Position numbers and translations under genes: made by a program. The notes beneath the pieces were generated by a model. That model was not told where the DNA came from. It did no database searches and saw nothing but the letters and a program-made list of their open reading frames with translations. Positions 38,419 to 47,147 of a DNA stretch of 64,000 nt are shown in pieces. The stretch comes from CAVVIG01 sp050249955 (lineage in GTDB: Bacteria > Acidobacteriota > Vicinamibacteria > Vicinamibacterales > CAVVIG01). How positions within the stretch are numbered: position 1 is the first letter of the stretch; each line of letters starts with the position of its first letter. The stretch covers positions 1-64,000 of the forward strand of contig JBFWPN010000017.1 of the NCBI GenBank assembly GCA_050249955.1, in the 5' to 3' direction.

Positions 38419-39041
38419 CAGGCCCCCGGCTTGCCGGTCGCGGCGGTGTTGCCTCCGGGGTGCGCGGACTTGAGGCTGTCCAGGGCGCGCTTGGCGGCCT
38501 GGCCCTCGGCGCTGTTCGGCTCGAGCTGGATCACCTGCTGCCACGACTGCTCGGCCCCGGCGAGATCCTGCTTGCCGAACGCACGCACGATGCCCTGGTT
38601 CAGCAGCGTCTTGGTGTGCTTCGGGTCGATCTTCAGCGACTCGTCGAACTGCTGCAGCGCCTTGTCGGGCTGGTTCGTGTAGTAGTAGCTGACGCCCAGG
38701 TCGGTGCTGACGTTCACGTCCTTCGGGTTCAGCGTGAACGCCTCGCCGTACCACTTGATGGCGTCGGCGTACCGTTCGGAGTCGAAGTACAGGTTCCCCA
38801 GCTCGATGCGGGGCTCCGGGTTGCTCGGCTGTTGCTCGGCCACCGACGACAGCGCCTTCACGCGGTTCTCGTCGAGGACCGGCGCCGCGGGGGCGCCCGA
38901 GGCTGGAGCGGCGGCCGGCGCGGACGCCACGACAGGGGCAGCGCCGCCGCGCATGATGGCCTGCTGGCTGCCAATGACCCACCCGGACAGGAGTCCGAAG
39001 ACGACTCCGGCAATACCGACTGCAATCGCGTCAGGTCTCAT
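38418..39041 (-). CDS. Membrane-anchored TPR protein
   Basis: 207 residues. An N-terminal helix (~6-26), an Ala/Pro-rich linker (30-56), then about three tetratricopeptide repeats (60-180: 'EPRIELGNLYFDSERYADAI', 'VSTDLGVSYYYTNQPDKAL', 'LLNQGIVRAFGKQDLAGAE'). It is a protein-interaction scaffold facing one side of the membrane, like CcmH/NrfG-type helpers. First gene of the TPR-YHS-aldolase unit. Partner unknown. Confidence 0.8.
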   Translation of the reverse strand: MRPDAIAVGIAGVVFGLLSGWVIGSQQAIMRGGAAPVVASAPAAAPASGAPAAPVLDENRVKALSSVAEQQPSNPEPRIELGNLYFDSERYADAIKWYGEAFTLNPKDVNVSTDLGVSYYYTNQPDKALQQFDESLKIDPKHTKTLLNQGIVRAFGKQDLAGAEQSWQQVIQLEPNSAEGQAAKRALDSLKSAHPGGNTAATGKPGA

Positions 39042-39095
39042 GGATATCGTCCCCGATCATACCGGATCGGCCCCGAACGGTACCCCGCCCGGTGA

Positions 39096-40151
39096 TCAGC
39101 GGCCCCTGTAGACCGACTCCCTGGGGAAACCCGAGCCGGTGATGTACTGGCGCATGTCAGCCGCGAGCTGCCGGCCCTTCGCCAGCATCACCCAGTGGTC
39201 GTCGTCTGGATAGAGCTTGAGGCTGAGATTCGGGACCAGCCGGTCCAACCCGCTCAGGTGCCCTGACAGGATGGCCGAGTCCTTCAGGCCCCAGATGACG
39301 AGCGTCGGGGTCTGGATGATGGGCGCCTTGGCCCCTTTTGTCACCTCGGCGGCGGACCACGATGAGGTGATCGTGGACGCCGGGTGCAGGTCGTTGAACG
39401 GGGCGTTCCGGTGGTTGGCGCGGTAGTAGTTCAGCCCGGCCGTGGTCGACCCAGGCTGGGACCAGGCATCCACCCACATCTGGCGGTCCGCTTCGGTGTA
39501 GCGGCCGGCCTTCACCTCGGCGTCCACGAACCCGGCATGCGCGCGTCGGGTGCCGCTCTCGAGGCTGTCGTTCTCGTCCACCGGCCGCTCGCCCGGCGCA
39601 AGGAACTTGTTGAAGACGAAGAAGTAGTTGCTGGCGTAGCGCTGGGCCGGGTTCTCGCGCAGCTCGCGTTCCGAGATGACCGGGTGGGCACCGTTCACGA
39701 TAATCAGCTTCTCGAGCATCTCGGGGTGGAACATCGCAAACACCCAGGCGACGTTCGCACCCCAGTCGTGCCCGACGAGGATGAACTTCTTCCCCGGACC
39801 GTTGATCTGCTCGACGAAGGCCCGCACGTCCTCTATGAGGTGCGGCATCGTGTACGGCTCCAGTCCCTGCGGACGGGAGGAGAGGTTGTAGCCGCGCATG
39901 TCCAGTCCCACGGCGCGGTGGTCCTTGCCCATCTCGAGCATCTGGTCCTTCCACTGGTACCAGAAGGAGGGATAGCCGTGCAGGAACAGCACGAGCGGGC
40001 CCTGCCCGACGCTCGCGTAATGCAGCCGCTGGCCGTTCACCTCGGCGTAGTAATCCTCGAACGGAGCCGGCGCCGGCGCACCGGAGGTCGGGGCGGCGAT
40101 CCCGAGCATCAGCCCGAACGCCAGGACGAGAGCAGACCCACACACGCGCAT
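39096..40151 (-). CDS. Exported alpha/beta hydrolase (epoxide hydrolase/dehalogenase-like)
   Basis: 351 residues with a signal peptide (MRVCGSALVLAFGLMLGIAA). The fold shows oxyanion motif HGYPSF, nucleophile elbow GHDWGA with Asp as nucleophile, an acid in the 'WGLKDSA' strand and catalytic His in 'DDDHWV'. An Asp nucleophile with HGYP points to epoxide hydrolases or haloalkane/haloacid dehalogenases. A cap domain lies between. Substrate unknown. It is followed, 8 nt away on the same strand, by a Tat-exported PLP enzyme upstream, so both act outside the cytoplasm. Confidence 0.85.
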   Translation of the reverse strand: MRVCGSALVLAFGLMLGIAAPTSGAPAPAPFEDYYAEVNGQRLHYASVGQGPLVLFLHGYPSFWYQWKDQMLEMGKDHRAVGLDMRGYNLSSRPQGLEPYTMPHLIEDVRAFVEQINGPGKKFILVGHDWGANVAWVFAMFHPEMLEKLIIVNGAHPVISERELRENPAQRYASNYFFVFNKFLAPGERPVDENDSLESGTRRAHAGFVDAEVKAGRYTEADRQMWVDAWSQPGSTTAGLNYYRANHRNAPFNDLHPASTITSSWSAAEVTKGAKAPIIQTPTLVIWGLKDSAILSGHLSGLDRLVPNLSLKLYPDDDHWVMLAKGRQLAADMRQYITGSGFPRESVYRGR

Positions 40152-40159
40152 GTGCCCCC

Positions 40160-41506
40160 CTATACCGTACGGACCGCCGCGGCGATGTTTCCGAGTGCCT
40201 TCTCGAGCGTCCTGCGGCTCGTGCCGCAGTTCATGCGCATCCGCTCCTGCCCGCCCGTGCCAAACGCGCCGCCGGCGTTCAGCTGGACCTTCGCCTGATC
40301 GATGAACCACTGCTGCATGATGTTCGACGACGTGAGCGGCGCCAGCGACCGGTCACGCGTCCGGTTGCGCTCCGCGGCGGTCTCGCGCGCCCCCACCTTC
40401 TCGACCAGCGCACTGACATCGAGCCACGCGAGGTAGGTCCCCTGCGGCTTGACCATCTTCACGAGCGGAATGCGCGTCCGCACGTAGTCGTCGACGAAGG
40501 CCATGTTGGCATCGATGTAGGTGCGCAACTGGTCGAGCCATGCGTCGCCCTCGGTATAGGCGGCGCGGTGCGCCACCATGCCGAGCGTGTTCACCTCGTC
40601 GCGATGCCATCTCATGATCCGCACCTGGTAGTCCGGGTTGGTCGTGAAGAAGTACGCGTACTTGGTGCCGATCAGGTTGAACGACTTGCTCGCCGACTTG
40701 AATGTGATGCTGTTGCGCACCACCGCCTCGTCCGGCAGGCTGGCAAACGGCGTGTACGTGTGACCGGCATGTACGAAGTCGCAATGGATCTCGTCGGACA
40801 ACACGACGACGCGGTGCTGGAGGCAGATGCGGCCCAGCGTCAGCAGGTCGTCCTTCGACCAGACATTCCCCGTAGGGTTCTGCGGGTTGCACAGGATCAG
40901 CGCATGCGTGTCGTGCGCGATGGTGCGCTCCAACGCCTCGAAGTCCATCGAGTAGCGGCCCTCGCGCAGCGTGAAGGGCACGTCGGCGGGCGTGCACCCG
41001 ACGAACCGGATGTCACTGTAGAAGCCGCTGTACGACGGACACGGCATGAGGACGCGGCTGCCAGGTGGCGAGAATGCCCTGAGCGCCGCAACGATGGCGG
41101 GGTGCGCCGCCGGCGACCCGACGATCGTCTTCGGATCGATCTCGAGTCCGTACCGGCGCCGGTTCCAGGCGACGATCGACTCGATGTTCGACGCGGGCGC
41201 AGTCATGTAGCCGAAGTTGTCGCGCTGGATGCGGTCGACCATGGCCCGCGTGATGAAGGGCGCCAGGGCAAAGTCCATGTCGGCGATGCCCATGCCCACG
41301 TCCATGTGCTCGCGGCCGTACAGCCGGATCTGTTCGTCCCACTTGGTCGAGTCGATGCCGACACGGCTCGGCACCGTATCGAAGTCGTACCGGGAGCCGT
41401 CTGGCGCCCCGGCCGCGTGCAGGGCCCCGGCCGGCAGCCCGGGTGTGAACGCCGAGCCGAGCGTCAATCCGGCGGTGCGAAGGAACGTTCTCCGGTCCTG
41501 AGACAT
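40160..41506 (-). CDS. Tat-exported PLP-dependent aminotransferase / C-S lyase (PatB/MalY-like)
   Basis: 448 residues. The N-terminus MSQDRRTFLRTAG is a twin-arginine signal, with a hydrophobic run ending at a likely cleavage near GALHAAG. The fold type I core has 'NPQNPTGNVWS', 'LSDEIHCDFV' (Asp for the pyridine N) and the PLP Lys in 'KSASKSFNLIG'. The family includes cystathionine beta-lyases and MalY-like regulators. PLP enzymes folded with cofactor are plausible Tat cargo, but an exported one is unusual. Homologues in other groups are cytoplasmic. Confidence 0.82.
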   Translation of the reverse strand: MSQDRRTFLRTAGLTLGSAFTPGLPAGALHAAGAPDGSRYDFDTVPSRVGIDSTKWDEQIRLYGREHMDVGMGIADMDFALAPFITRAMVDRIQRDNFGYMTAPASNIESIVAWNRRRYGLEIDPKTIVGSPAAHPAIVAALRAFSPPGSRVLMPCPSYSGFYSDIRFVGCTPADVPFTLREGRYSMDFEALERTIAHDTHALILCNPQNPTGNVWSKDDLLTLGRICLQHRVVVLSDEIHCDFVHAGHTYTPFASLPDEAVVRNSITFKSASKSFNLIGTKYAYFFTTNPDYQVRIMRWHRDEVNTLGMVAHRAAYTEGDAWLDQLRTYIDANMAFVDDYVRTRIPLVKMVKPQGTYLAWLDVSALVEKVGARETAAERNRTRDRSLAPLTSSNIMQQWFIDQAKVQLNAGGAFGTGGQERMRMNCGTSRRTLEKALGNIAAAVRTV

Positions 41507-41684
41507 GGCAGCTCCCCAACCAGGCAGGCGAAAGCCAGACGATTGGCGCAATCCTAAACCCATTTCCACCATGTTGCCGGTAACTTTGTGGCAGGTCGAC
41601 AGCTGACCGCGGCGTGAAGCGCAACCGGCCCCCCACGGCCGGCCTCCCTGTATCCAGTGATATCGCCAGGTCTCGGCACTGCGC

Positions 41685-41690
41685 AAGAAT
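41685..41690 (+). promoter_or_regulatory. -10-like element near the DUF5916 start
   Basis: AAGAAT is 7 nt before GTG 41698, with no ribosome site between. Weak match; reported because the spacing repeats that of other genes here. Confidence 0.3.
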
Positions 41691-41697
41691 CGGCGCC

Positions 41698-44013
41698 GTG
41701 ACGCCGCCGAGTCGTGCCTGGCGATGGCTGGGTCCGCTACCGTTCGTGCTCCTTCTTTCCTCATCGTCGGCAGACGCGGCTCCCCAGAAGGCCGGGCCGG
41801 CGGCGGCGACACTCGACGACGCGGATCCGCCCGTGCCAGTGGCGCCGCACAGCATCTCGCGCGGCGAGAACGGGCACGTCGTCGTCCGCGCGATACCGCT
41901 GTCGCAGCCGCTCCGTGTTGACGGCCGCCTCGACGACGCGGTCTACGCCGATAACGAGCCCGTCGGCGGCTTCATCCAGGCTACGCCGGCCAATGGACAG
42001 CCCGCCAGTGAGAGAACCGAGGCGTGGGTGATGTTCGACGAGCGGTTCCTCTACATCACGGGCAAGTGCTACGACTCCGCGCCGCCCGAGCAGTGGACAG
42101 CCAACGAGCTGCGACGCGACACGAACCAGCTCCGCCAGAACGACATGTTCGGCGTGCTCATCGACACGTTTCACGATGGACGGAACGGGTACAACTTCTA
42201 CGCCAACCCCCTGGGCGGCTTCACGGACCAGGCGGTGACGGACGAGGGGAACCCGAATCCGGACTGGAATCCCGTGTGGCAGGTGCGAGCGGGCCGATTC
42301 GACGGTGGCTGGGTCGTCGAGATGGCCATCCCGTTCAAGTCCATCCGCTACCACGCCGGGCACAACCAGACCTGGGGGCTCCAGCTGCGGCGCGCGATCC
42401 GGCGCAAGAACGAATGGACGCACCTGACGGCGTTGCCCGCGGCGAACGCCGGCTCGTCGAGCATCTTCCGCGTGTCACGGGCAGCCACGCTCGTCGGGCT
42501 GGACCTGCCGGCCGTGAGCCGCAACATGGAGCTGAAGCCGTATGGCATCTCGAAGCTGACGACGGACCACGTCCGCACACCCTCGCTCTCGAACGTGCCA
42601 GAGGGCACCGGCGGCCTCGATGCGAAGTACGGTGTCACGGCGAACCTGACGGCCGACATCACCGTGAACACCGACTTCGCGCAGGTGGAGGTGGACGAGC
42701 AGCAGGTGAACCTGACCCGCTTCAGCCTCCAGTTCCCGGAGAAGCGCGACTTCTTCCTGGAAGGCCGCGGCATCTTCGACTTCGGCCGGGCAGGCGCAGG
42801 GTCGGGCGGCTCGGCCGCGCTCGGGAACTCGAGTCCCGCCAACGGGTCTCCAACGCTGTTCTACAGCCGGCGCATCGGCCTGAATGGCGGACGCGTGATC
42901 CCCATCGAGGTCGGGGGACGGCTGACGGGGAAGGTCGGGGCGCTCAACCTGCAGGCGGGCGACGAGGCGATCTCCGGAACACCGTCCACCAATTTCACGG
43001 CGGTCCGCATCAAGCGCGATGTGCTCCGGCGCAGCAGTATCGGGGTGCTGGCGACCAATCGCTCCGCCTCGGCCGTCGTGCCTGGCGCGTCCAATCAGGC
43101 GCTGGGGATCGACGGGGCATTCTCGTTCTTCCAGGATCTCTACGCCGGCGGCTACTACGCACGCTCGAGGACCGAGGGCCGGAACCGCGACAACGACAGC
43201 TACCAGGCGAGGGTCGACTACAACGCCGATCGGTACGGCGTGAAGGTGGACTACCTGAAGGTGGGCGACAACTTCAACCCGGAGGTGGGCTTCACGAGGC
43301 GGGACAACTTCAGGCGTTCGTTCGCGTCGGCGCGGTTCAGCCCGCGCCCGACGGGGCGCTCACGTGTGCGCAAGTGGGCGGTCGAAGGCACGCTGGAGTA
43401 TCTCGTCAACGGCGCGAGCCAGGTCGAAACGCGGCAGCGGGGCGCCAGGGGGGCGATCGAGTTCCAGAACAGCGACATGTTCACGCTGGAGGCGACCAGC
43501 AGCTATGAACTGCTGGTCCGGCCCTTCACGGTGTCGCCTGGCGTCGTGCTGCCGGTGGGCGGCTACGGATTCAGCGATGTCACGGCGTCGTATGCCTTCG
43601 GCCAGCAGCGACGGATATCAGGCACGGCGTCGCTGCAGGCGGGCCACTTCTACAACGGCGACATCAGGGCCGTCAGCTACAGCGGCGGCCGCGTCGCACT
43701 GCTGAAGCAGTGGTCGCTCGAACCCTCGTTGTCCCTGAACCAGGTCTCGCTGCCTGTCGGTGCGTTCACGTCCACGGTGCTGCGAGCGCGAACCGACTAC
43801 GGCTTCTCTCCGCGCATGTTCGCCAGCGCCCTGGTGCAGTACTCGTCGACCGATCACGTGTACAGCAGCAACCTCCGCTTCCGCTGGGAGTATCGTCCCG
43901 GCAGCGAGTTCTTCGTGGTCTACGCGGACGAGCACGACACGGTCCAGCGCGGATTCGTGGGGTTGCGAAATCGGGCGTTCGTGGTGAAGGTGAACCGGAT
44001 GATGCGCTTCTGA
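41698..44013 (+). CDS. DUF5916 outer-membrane protein with CBM9-like domain
   Basis: 771 residues. A signal peptide (about 1-28) is followed by a CBM9-like N-terminal domain (about 60-270: 'LRVDGRLDDAVYADN', 'VMFDERFLYI', 'VEMAIPFKSIRY') and a long C-terminal region rich in alternating aromatic/hydrophobic beta strands ending in 'RMMRF', a terminal Phe typical of outer-membrane barrels. 'FPEKRDFFLEGRGIFDF' is a hallmark of DUF5916. The function is unknown; carbohydrate or peptide uptake has been suggested by context in other genomes. GTG 41698 is chosen since the signal peptide starts there; GTG 41614 is also open. Confidence 0.85.
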   Translation: MTPPSRAWRWLGPLPFVLLLSSSSADAAPQKAGPAAATLDDADPPVPVAPHSISRGENGHVVVRAIPLSQPLRVDGRLDDAVYADNEPVGGFIQATPANGQPASERTEAWVMFDERFLYITGKCYDSAPPEQWTANELRRDTNQLRQNDMFGVLIDTFHDGRNGYNFYANPLGGFTDQAVTDEGNPNPDWNPVWQVRAGRFDGGWVVEMAIPFKSIRYHAGHNQTWGLQLRRAIRRKNEWTHLTALPAANAGSSSIFRVSRAATLVGLDLPAVSRNMELKPYGISKLTTDHVRTPSLSNVPEGTGGLDAKYGVTANLTADITVNTDFAQVEVDEQQVNLTRFSLQFPEKRDFFLEGRGIFDFGRAGAGSGGSAALGNSSPANGSPTLFYSRRIGLNGGRVIPIEVGGRLTGKVGALNLQAGDEAISGTPSTNFTAVRIKRDVLRRSSIGVLATNRSASAVVPGASNQALGIDGAFSFFQDLYAGGYYARSRTEGRNRDNDSYQARVDYNADRYGVKVDYLKVGDNFNPEVGFTRRDNFRRSFASARFSPRPTGRSRVRKWAVEGTLEYLVNGASQVETRQRGARGAIEFQNSDMFTLEATSSYELLVRPFTVSPGVVLPVGGYGFSDVTASYAFGQQRRISGTASLQAGHFYNGDIRAVSYSGGRVALLKQWSLEPSLSLNQVSLPVGAFTSTVLRARTDYGFSPRMFASALVQYSSTDHVYSSNLRFRWEYRPGSEFFVVYADEHDTVQRGFVGLRNRAFVVKVNRMMRF

Positions 44014-44074
44014 GCGTGGGCGGCAGGACCGGCGGGCGCGGGCGTGCCTGGCGGGAGGCCGGCTCCGGCGGCTC

Positions 44075-44821
44075 CTAGGTCGCGAGCACGCGCAGGTACT
44101 CGCGAACGACCGTGTCGAGCCCCACGAACAGCGCGCGCGAGATGATCGCGTGGCCGATCGACACCTCGTCGAGGTAGGGCAGTTCGCGGAAGAGCACGAG
44201 ATTGTCGAGGTTCAGGTCGTGGCCGGCGTTGATGCCCAGGCCGGCCTCGTGCGCCAGCTCCGCGGCCACGACGTAGCGCTCGAAGGCGTTCACCGCCGCC
44301 TCGGCGCCCTGCTCGTACGCGCGGGCAAAGGGCTCCGTGTACAGCTCCACACGGTCTGCGCCCACCTGCCGCGCCAGCGCGATGGCATCCGCGGTGGGGT
44401 CGACGAAGAGGCTCACGCGGATGCCGCGCTGCTTCATCGCTGCGATGACACCCGGCAGCTGTTCCGCCCCGGCCACCCGGGTCCAGCCGGCCTGGCTCGT
44501 AATCTCACCGGGGACGACCGGTACCAGCGTGCACTGGTCCGGTCGCACGTCGTGGACGAGGTCGATGAAGTCTGGACGCGGGTCACCCTCGATGTTGAAC
44601 TCCACGCCCGGGCGACGCCCTCTGAGTCGGGCCGCGACCTCGCGTACGTCGGTCGGCGTGATGTGCCGCTGGTCGGCGCGGGGGTGGACGGTGATACCGG
44701 TGACGCCGGCAGCAAGACAGACGTCGACCGCGTCGAGCACCTTCGGATCGTGCGCGCCGCGCGAGTTGCGCAGCGTCGCCACCTTGTTCACGTTGACCGA
44801 CAGTCGGACCATACGGGACAT
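44075..44821 (-). CDS. pdxJ: Pyridoxine 5'-phosphate synthase
   Basis: 248 residues in a TIM barrel. Family motifs include 'LSVNVNKVATLRNSRG', 'GITVHPRADQRHI', 'FNIEGDPRPDF', 'VSLFVDPTADA', 'VELYTEPFA' and 'GHDLNLDNL'. It joins 1-deoxyxylulose 5-phosphate and aminoacetone phosphate to make PNP in the DXP-dependent vitamin B6 route. It is downstream of glmM with a 48 nt gap containing a decayed repeat. A second start is possible three codons in. Confidence 0.95.
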   Translation of the reverse strand: MSRMVRLSVNVNKVATLRNSRGAHDPKVLDAVDVCLAAGVTGITVHPRADQRHITPTDVREVAARLRGRRPGVEFNIEGDPRPDFIDLVHDVRPDQCTLVPVVPGEITSQAGWTRVAGAEQLPGVIAAMKQRGIRVSLFVDPTADAIALARQVGADRVELYTEPFARAYEQGAEAAVNAFERYVVAAELAHEAGLGINAGHDLNLDNLVLFRELPYLDEVSIGHAIISRALFVGLDTVVREYLRVLAT

Positions 44822-44844
44822 GCTAAACGCGAAAGGCCAGTTGA

Positions 44845-44873
44845 CGAATCGGCAATCTGCAACCGGCAGTCAG
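44845..44873. repeat. Decayed intergenic repeat, copy E
   Basis: GAATCGGCAATCTGCAACCG and GGCAGTCAG resemble one arm of the inverted-repeat family. It lies between glmM and pdxJ and overlaps the glmM stop (44870-44872). Confidence 0.4.
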
Positions 44874-46234
44874 CCGAGCTCGGCCTGCACGACGTCGATG
44901 ATCTCCTGCGCCCAGGCCTTGATCTCGTCCTGGTCCTTGCCCTCGAGCATGACACGCAGGAGCGGTTCGGTGCCCGAGTAGCGGACCAGCAGCCGACCGT
45001 GTCCCGCCACGCGCCGCTCGACGTCGGCCATCACCGCGGCGATGGCGGGAACACCGGCGAGATCCGTCTTCTGGCGCACGCGTACGTTCAACAGGACCTG
45101 CGGGTAGTTCACGAGATCATCGGCGAGATCGGCGAGCGTGCGACCGGTAGCCGCCACGGTCTGCAGCACGTTCAGTGCCGTGCAGAGGCCATCGCCGGTG
45201 AACAGGTAGTCGGAGAAGATCACGTGTCCCGACTGCTCGCCCCCGAGCGCGATGCCCCGCTTGAGCATCTCCTCCATCACGTACTTGTCGCCGACCGGGC
45301 AGCGCACCATCCCGATGCCTGATTCGCGCAGGGCGAGTTCCAGCCCGATGTTGCTCATCACCGTCGCCACGATCGCCTCGCCCGGCAGGCGTCCCTGCCG
45401 CTGCAGGTGACGCGCACACATCAGCAGCACGGCATCGCCGTTCACGACGCGGCCGCGATGGTCCACGAAGATCGCCCGGTCGCCGTCGCCATCGAACGCC
45501 ACACCCATCCGGGCACCGCGGCTGACCACCGCATCCGCCAGTTGCTCGGGATGCGTCGACCCGCAGCGCAGGTTGATGTTCCGTCCGTCCGGATCGTCGC
45601 CGATGACGATGGTGTCGAACCCCAGGCCGGCGAAGAGCCCCGGGGCTACCGTGGTGGTGGCCCCGTTCGCGCAGTCGATGGCCAGCGTGAAGCCCTTGAA
45701 CACCGATGGGTCGGGCAGCACGGCCCGGAGGTGTTCGAGGTAGGCGTCCACCAGCACCGCCCCTGGCACCTCTTCCGGTGCGCCATCACGCACGTCCCAC
45801 GACGTGTCGGCAACAATCGCCTCCACCTGGCGCTCCACCGTCTCGGTGAACTTCTCGCCACGGCCGGAGAAGACCTTGATGCCGTTGTCCTCGAACGGGT
45901 TGTGCGACGCCGAGATCACCACGCCGGCGTCGTACTGCGCGAAGGCCCGCGTGAGGTAGGCCACGGCGGGCGTGGGCACCACGCCGACGCTCGTGACTTC
46001 CGCGCCTTCCCCGCCAGCGCCATGCGCCAGTTCCGCCTCGATCCACGTGCCCGACTCGCGGGTGTCACGCCCGATCAGGAGGTGGGGCGACTCGGTCCCG
46101 TGAGGCAGCGCCCGCACGAGGGCGGCCCCGAGGCGGCGGACGGTGGCGTGATCGAGGGGAAACGTGCCGGCACGGCCGCGCACGCCGTCGGTTCCGAAGA
46201 GACGCGCGGGTTCGCGCGGGTCAGTCTTTGCCAC
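44870..46234 (-). CDS. glmM: Phosphoglucosamine mutase
   Basis: 454 residues. The N-terminal LFGTDGVRG, the phosphoserine loop 'VISASHNPFEDNG', the metal site 'DGDGDRAIFVD', sugar-binding GGEQSGH and the phosphate-binding 'RYSGTEPLLRVM' are all present. It converts glucosamine-6-phosphate to glucosamine-1-phosphate for peptidoglycan. GTG 46234 is used; it overlaps the cdaR end by 14 nt. Coupling with cdaA and cdaR is well known, and CdaA-GlmM contact lowers cyclase activity in Firmicutes. Confidence 0.96.
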   Translation of the reverse strand: MAKTDPREPARLFGTDGVRGRAGTFPLDHATVRRLGAALVRALPHGTESPHLLIGRDTRESGTWIEAELAHGAGGEGAEVTSVGVVPTPAVAYLTRAFAQYDAGVVISASHNPFEDNGIKVFSGRGEKFTETVERQVEAIVADTSWDVRDGAPEEVPGAVLVDAYLEHLRAVLPDPSVFKGFTLAIDCANGATTTVAPGLFAGLGFDTIVIGDDPDGRNINLRCGSTHPEQLADAVVSRGARMGVAFDGDGDRAIFVDHRGRVVNGDAVLLMCARHLQRQGRLPGEAIVATVMSNIGLELALRESGIGMVRCPVGDKYVMEEMLKRGIALGGEQSGHVIFSDYLFTGDGLCTALNVLQTVAATGRTLADLADDLVNYPQVLLNVRVRQKTDLAGVPAIAAVMADVERRVAGHGRLLVRYSGTEPLLRVMLEGKDQDEIKAWAQEIIDVVQAELG

Positions 46235-47147
46235 TGGTGATCTGTACCTGGACGGTTGCTGGAAGGATGCGGGCCACGCCGGCCCGCGCGGGGTTGTCGA
46301 CACGCACCGGCAGCGTGTAGCTGCCGGGACCGAGCCCGGCCACATCCACCGAGGCGGTCACCTCGTCGGACGCCACCCGGTTCACGCCCTCGCGGCTGCC
46401 TCGCAGCACGACGTCGACCGAACTCGGATCAGGCCGGGCAATCAGGCTGGGCCGAAGATTCTCGAAGTGCACGGGCCGCTGGTGCAGCGTCCGCTCGACC
46501 GGCCCTGGCATCACCTCGACGGTGACCCGCGCCTGGCGTGGCACCTTGAGGCGAAGGGCGCCGTCCTGGAAGCCGACGGTCACGCCGTCGGTCACCATCG
46601 CGCTGGCGCCAGCGACGCTGACCGGCTCGGTGAGCGCCTCGGTGACCTGCTCCACGGCACTGCGCGGTCCGACCACGTCGACGGTCGGCGGATCCACGAC
46701 GACCTTCCCGACGACGAACCCCGGCGCCGGGTCACCTTCGACCGCAGGCACGACGGGAACGCTCCTGGTCGCAGATGTCTCGAACGCGAGGGCGACAGTC
46801 GGCGGCATCACCTGCACCACCTGCACGCCGTACGGCACGCGCACCTGCTCGGGCGTCAACTGGTACAGCCGACGCCCCGGCGTGGCCGACTTCAGGTCGA
46901 GCTGCGCGACGATGTCCCCGGGGCCCAGCAGCGAGAGTGCACTCGACGCGCCACGCACGCGCACGTCCACGAGCGATGGCATGTCACCCATCATTTCCAG
47001 ACCGGCGGGAAACTGGCTGAACTCGAGCGGCACGCGCAGGCCGCGCTCGACGACCGCGTCGCCCGAGACGAACAGCCACAGCATCACGGCGAGGCCGAGC
47101 GAGAGCGCCTTCAGCCCGAGATGGCCGAAGGGCCACGGCGCCTTCAT
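46221..47147 (-). CDS. cdaR: YbbR-like regulator of diadenylate cyclase
   Basis: 308 residues. One N-terminal membrane helix (about 11-28, LGLKALSLGLAVMLWLFVSG) and about three to four YbbR beta-domains outside the membrane, each with 'V.V.G..s.v' type strands ('VDVVGPRSAVEQV', 'VDVVLRGSREGVNRV'). CdaR modulates CdaA. Its ATG overlaps the cdaA stop by 4 nt, and its end overlaps glmM. Confidence 0.9.
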   Translation of the reverse strand: MKAPWPFGHLGLKALSLGLAVMLWLFVSGDAVVERGLRVPLEFSQFPAGLEMMGDMPSLVDVRVRGASSALSLLGPGDIVAQLDLKSATPGRRLYQLTPEQVRVPYGVQVVQVMPPTVALAFETSATRSVPVVPAVEGDPAPGFVVGKVVVDPPTVDVVGPRSAVEQVTEALTEPVSVAGASAMVTDGVTVGFQDGALRLKVPRQARVTVEVMPGPVERTLHQRPVHFENLRPSLIARPDPSSVDVVLRGSREGVNRVASDEVTASVDVAGLGPGSYTLPVRVDNPARAGVARILPATVQVQITSGKD

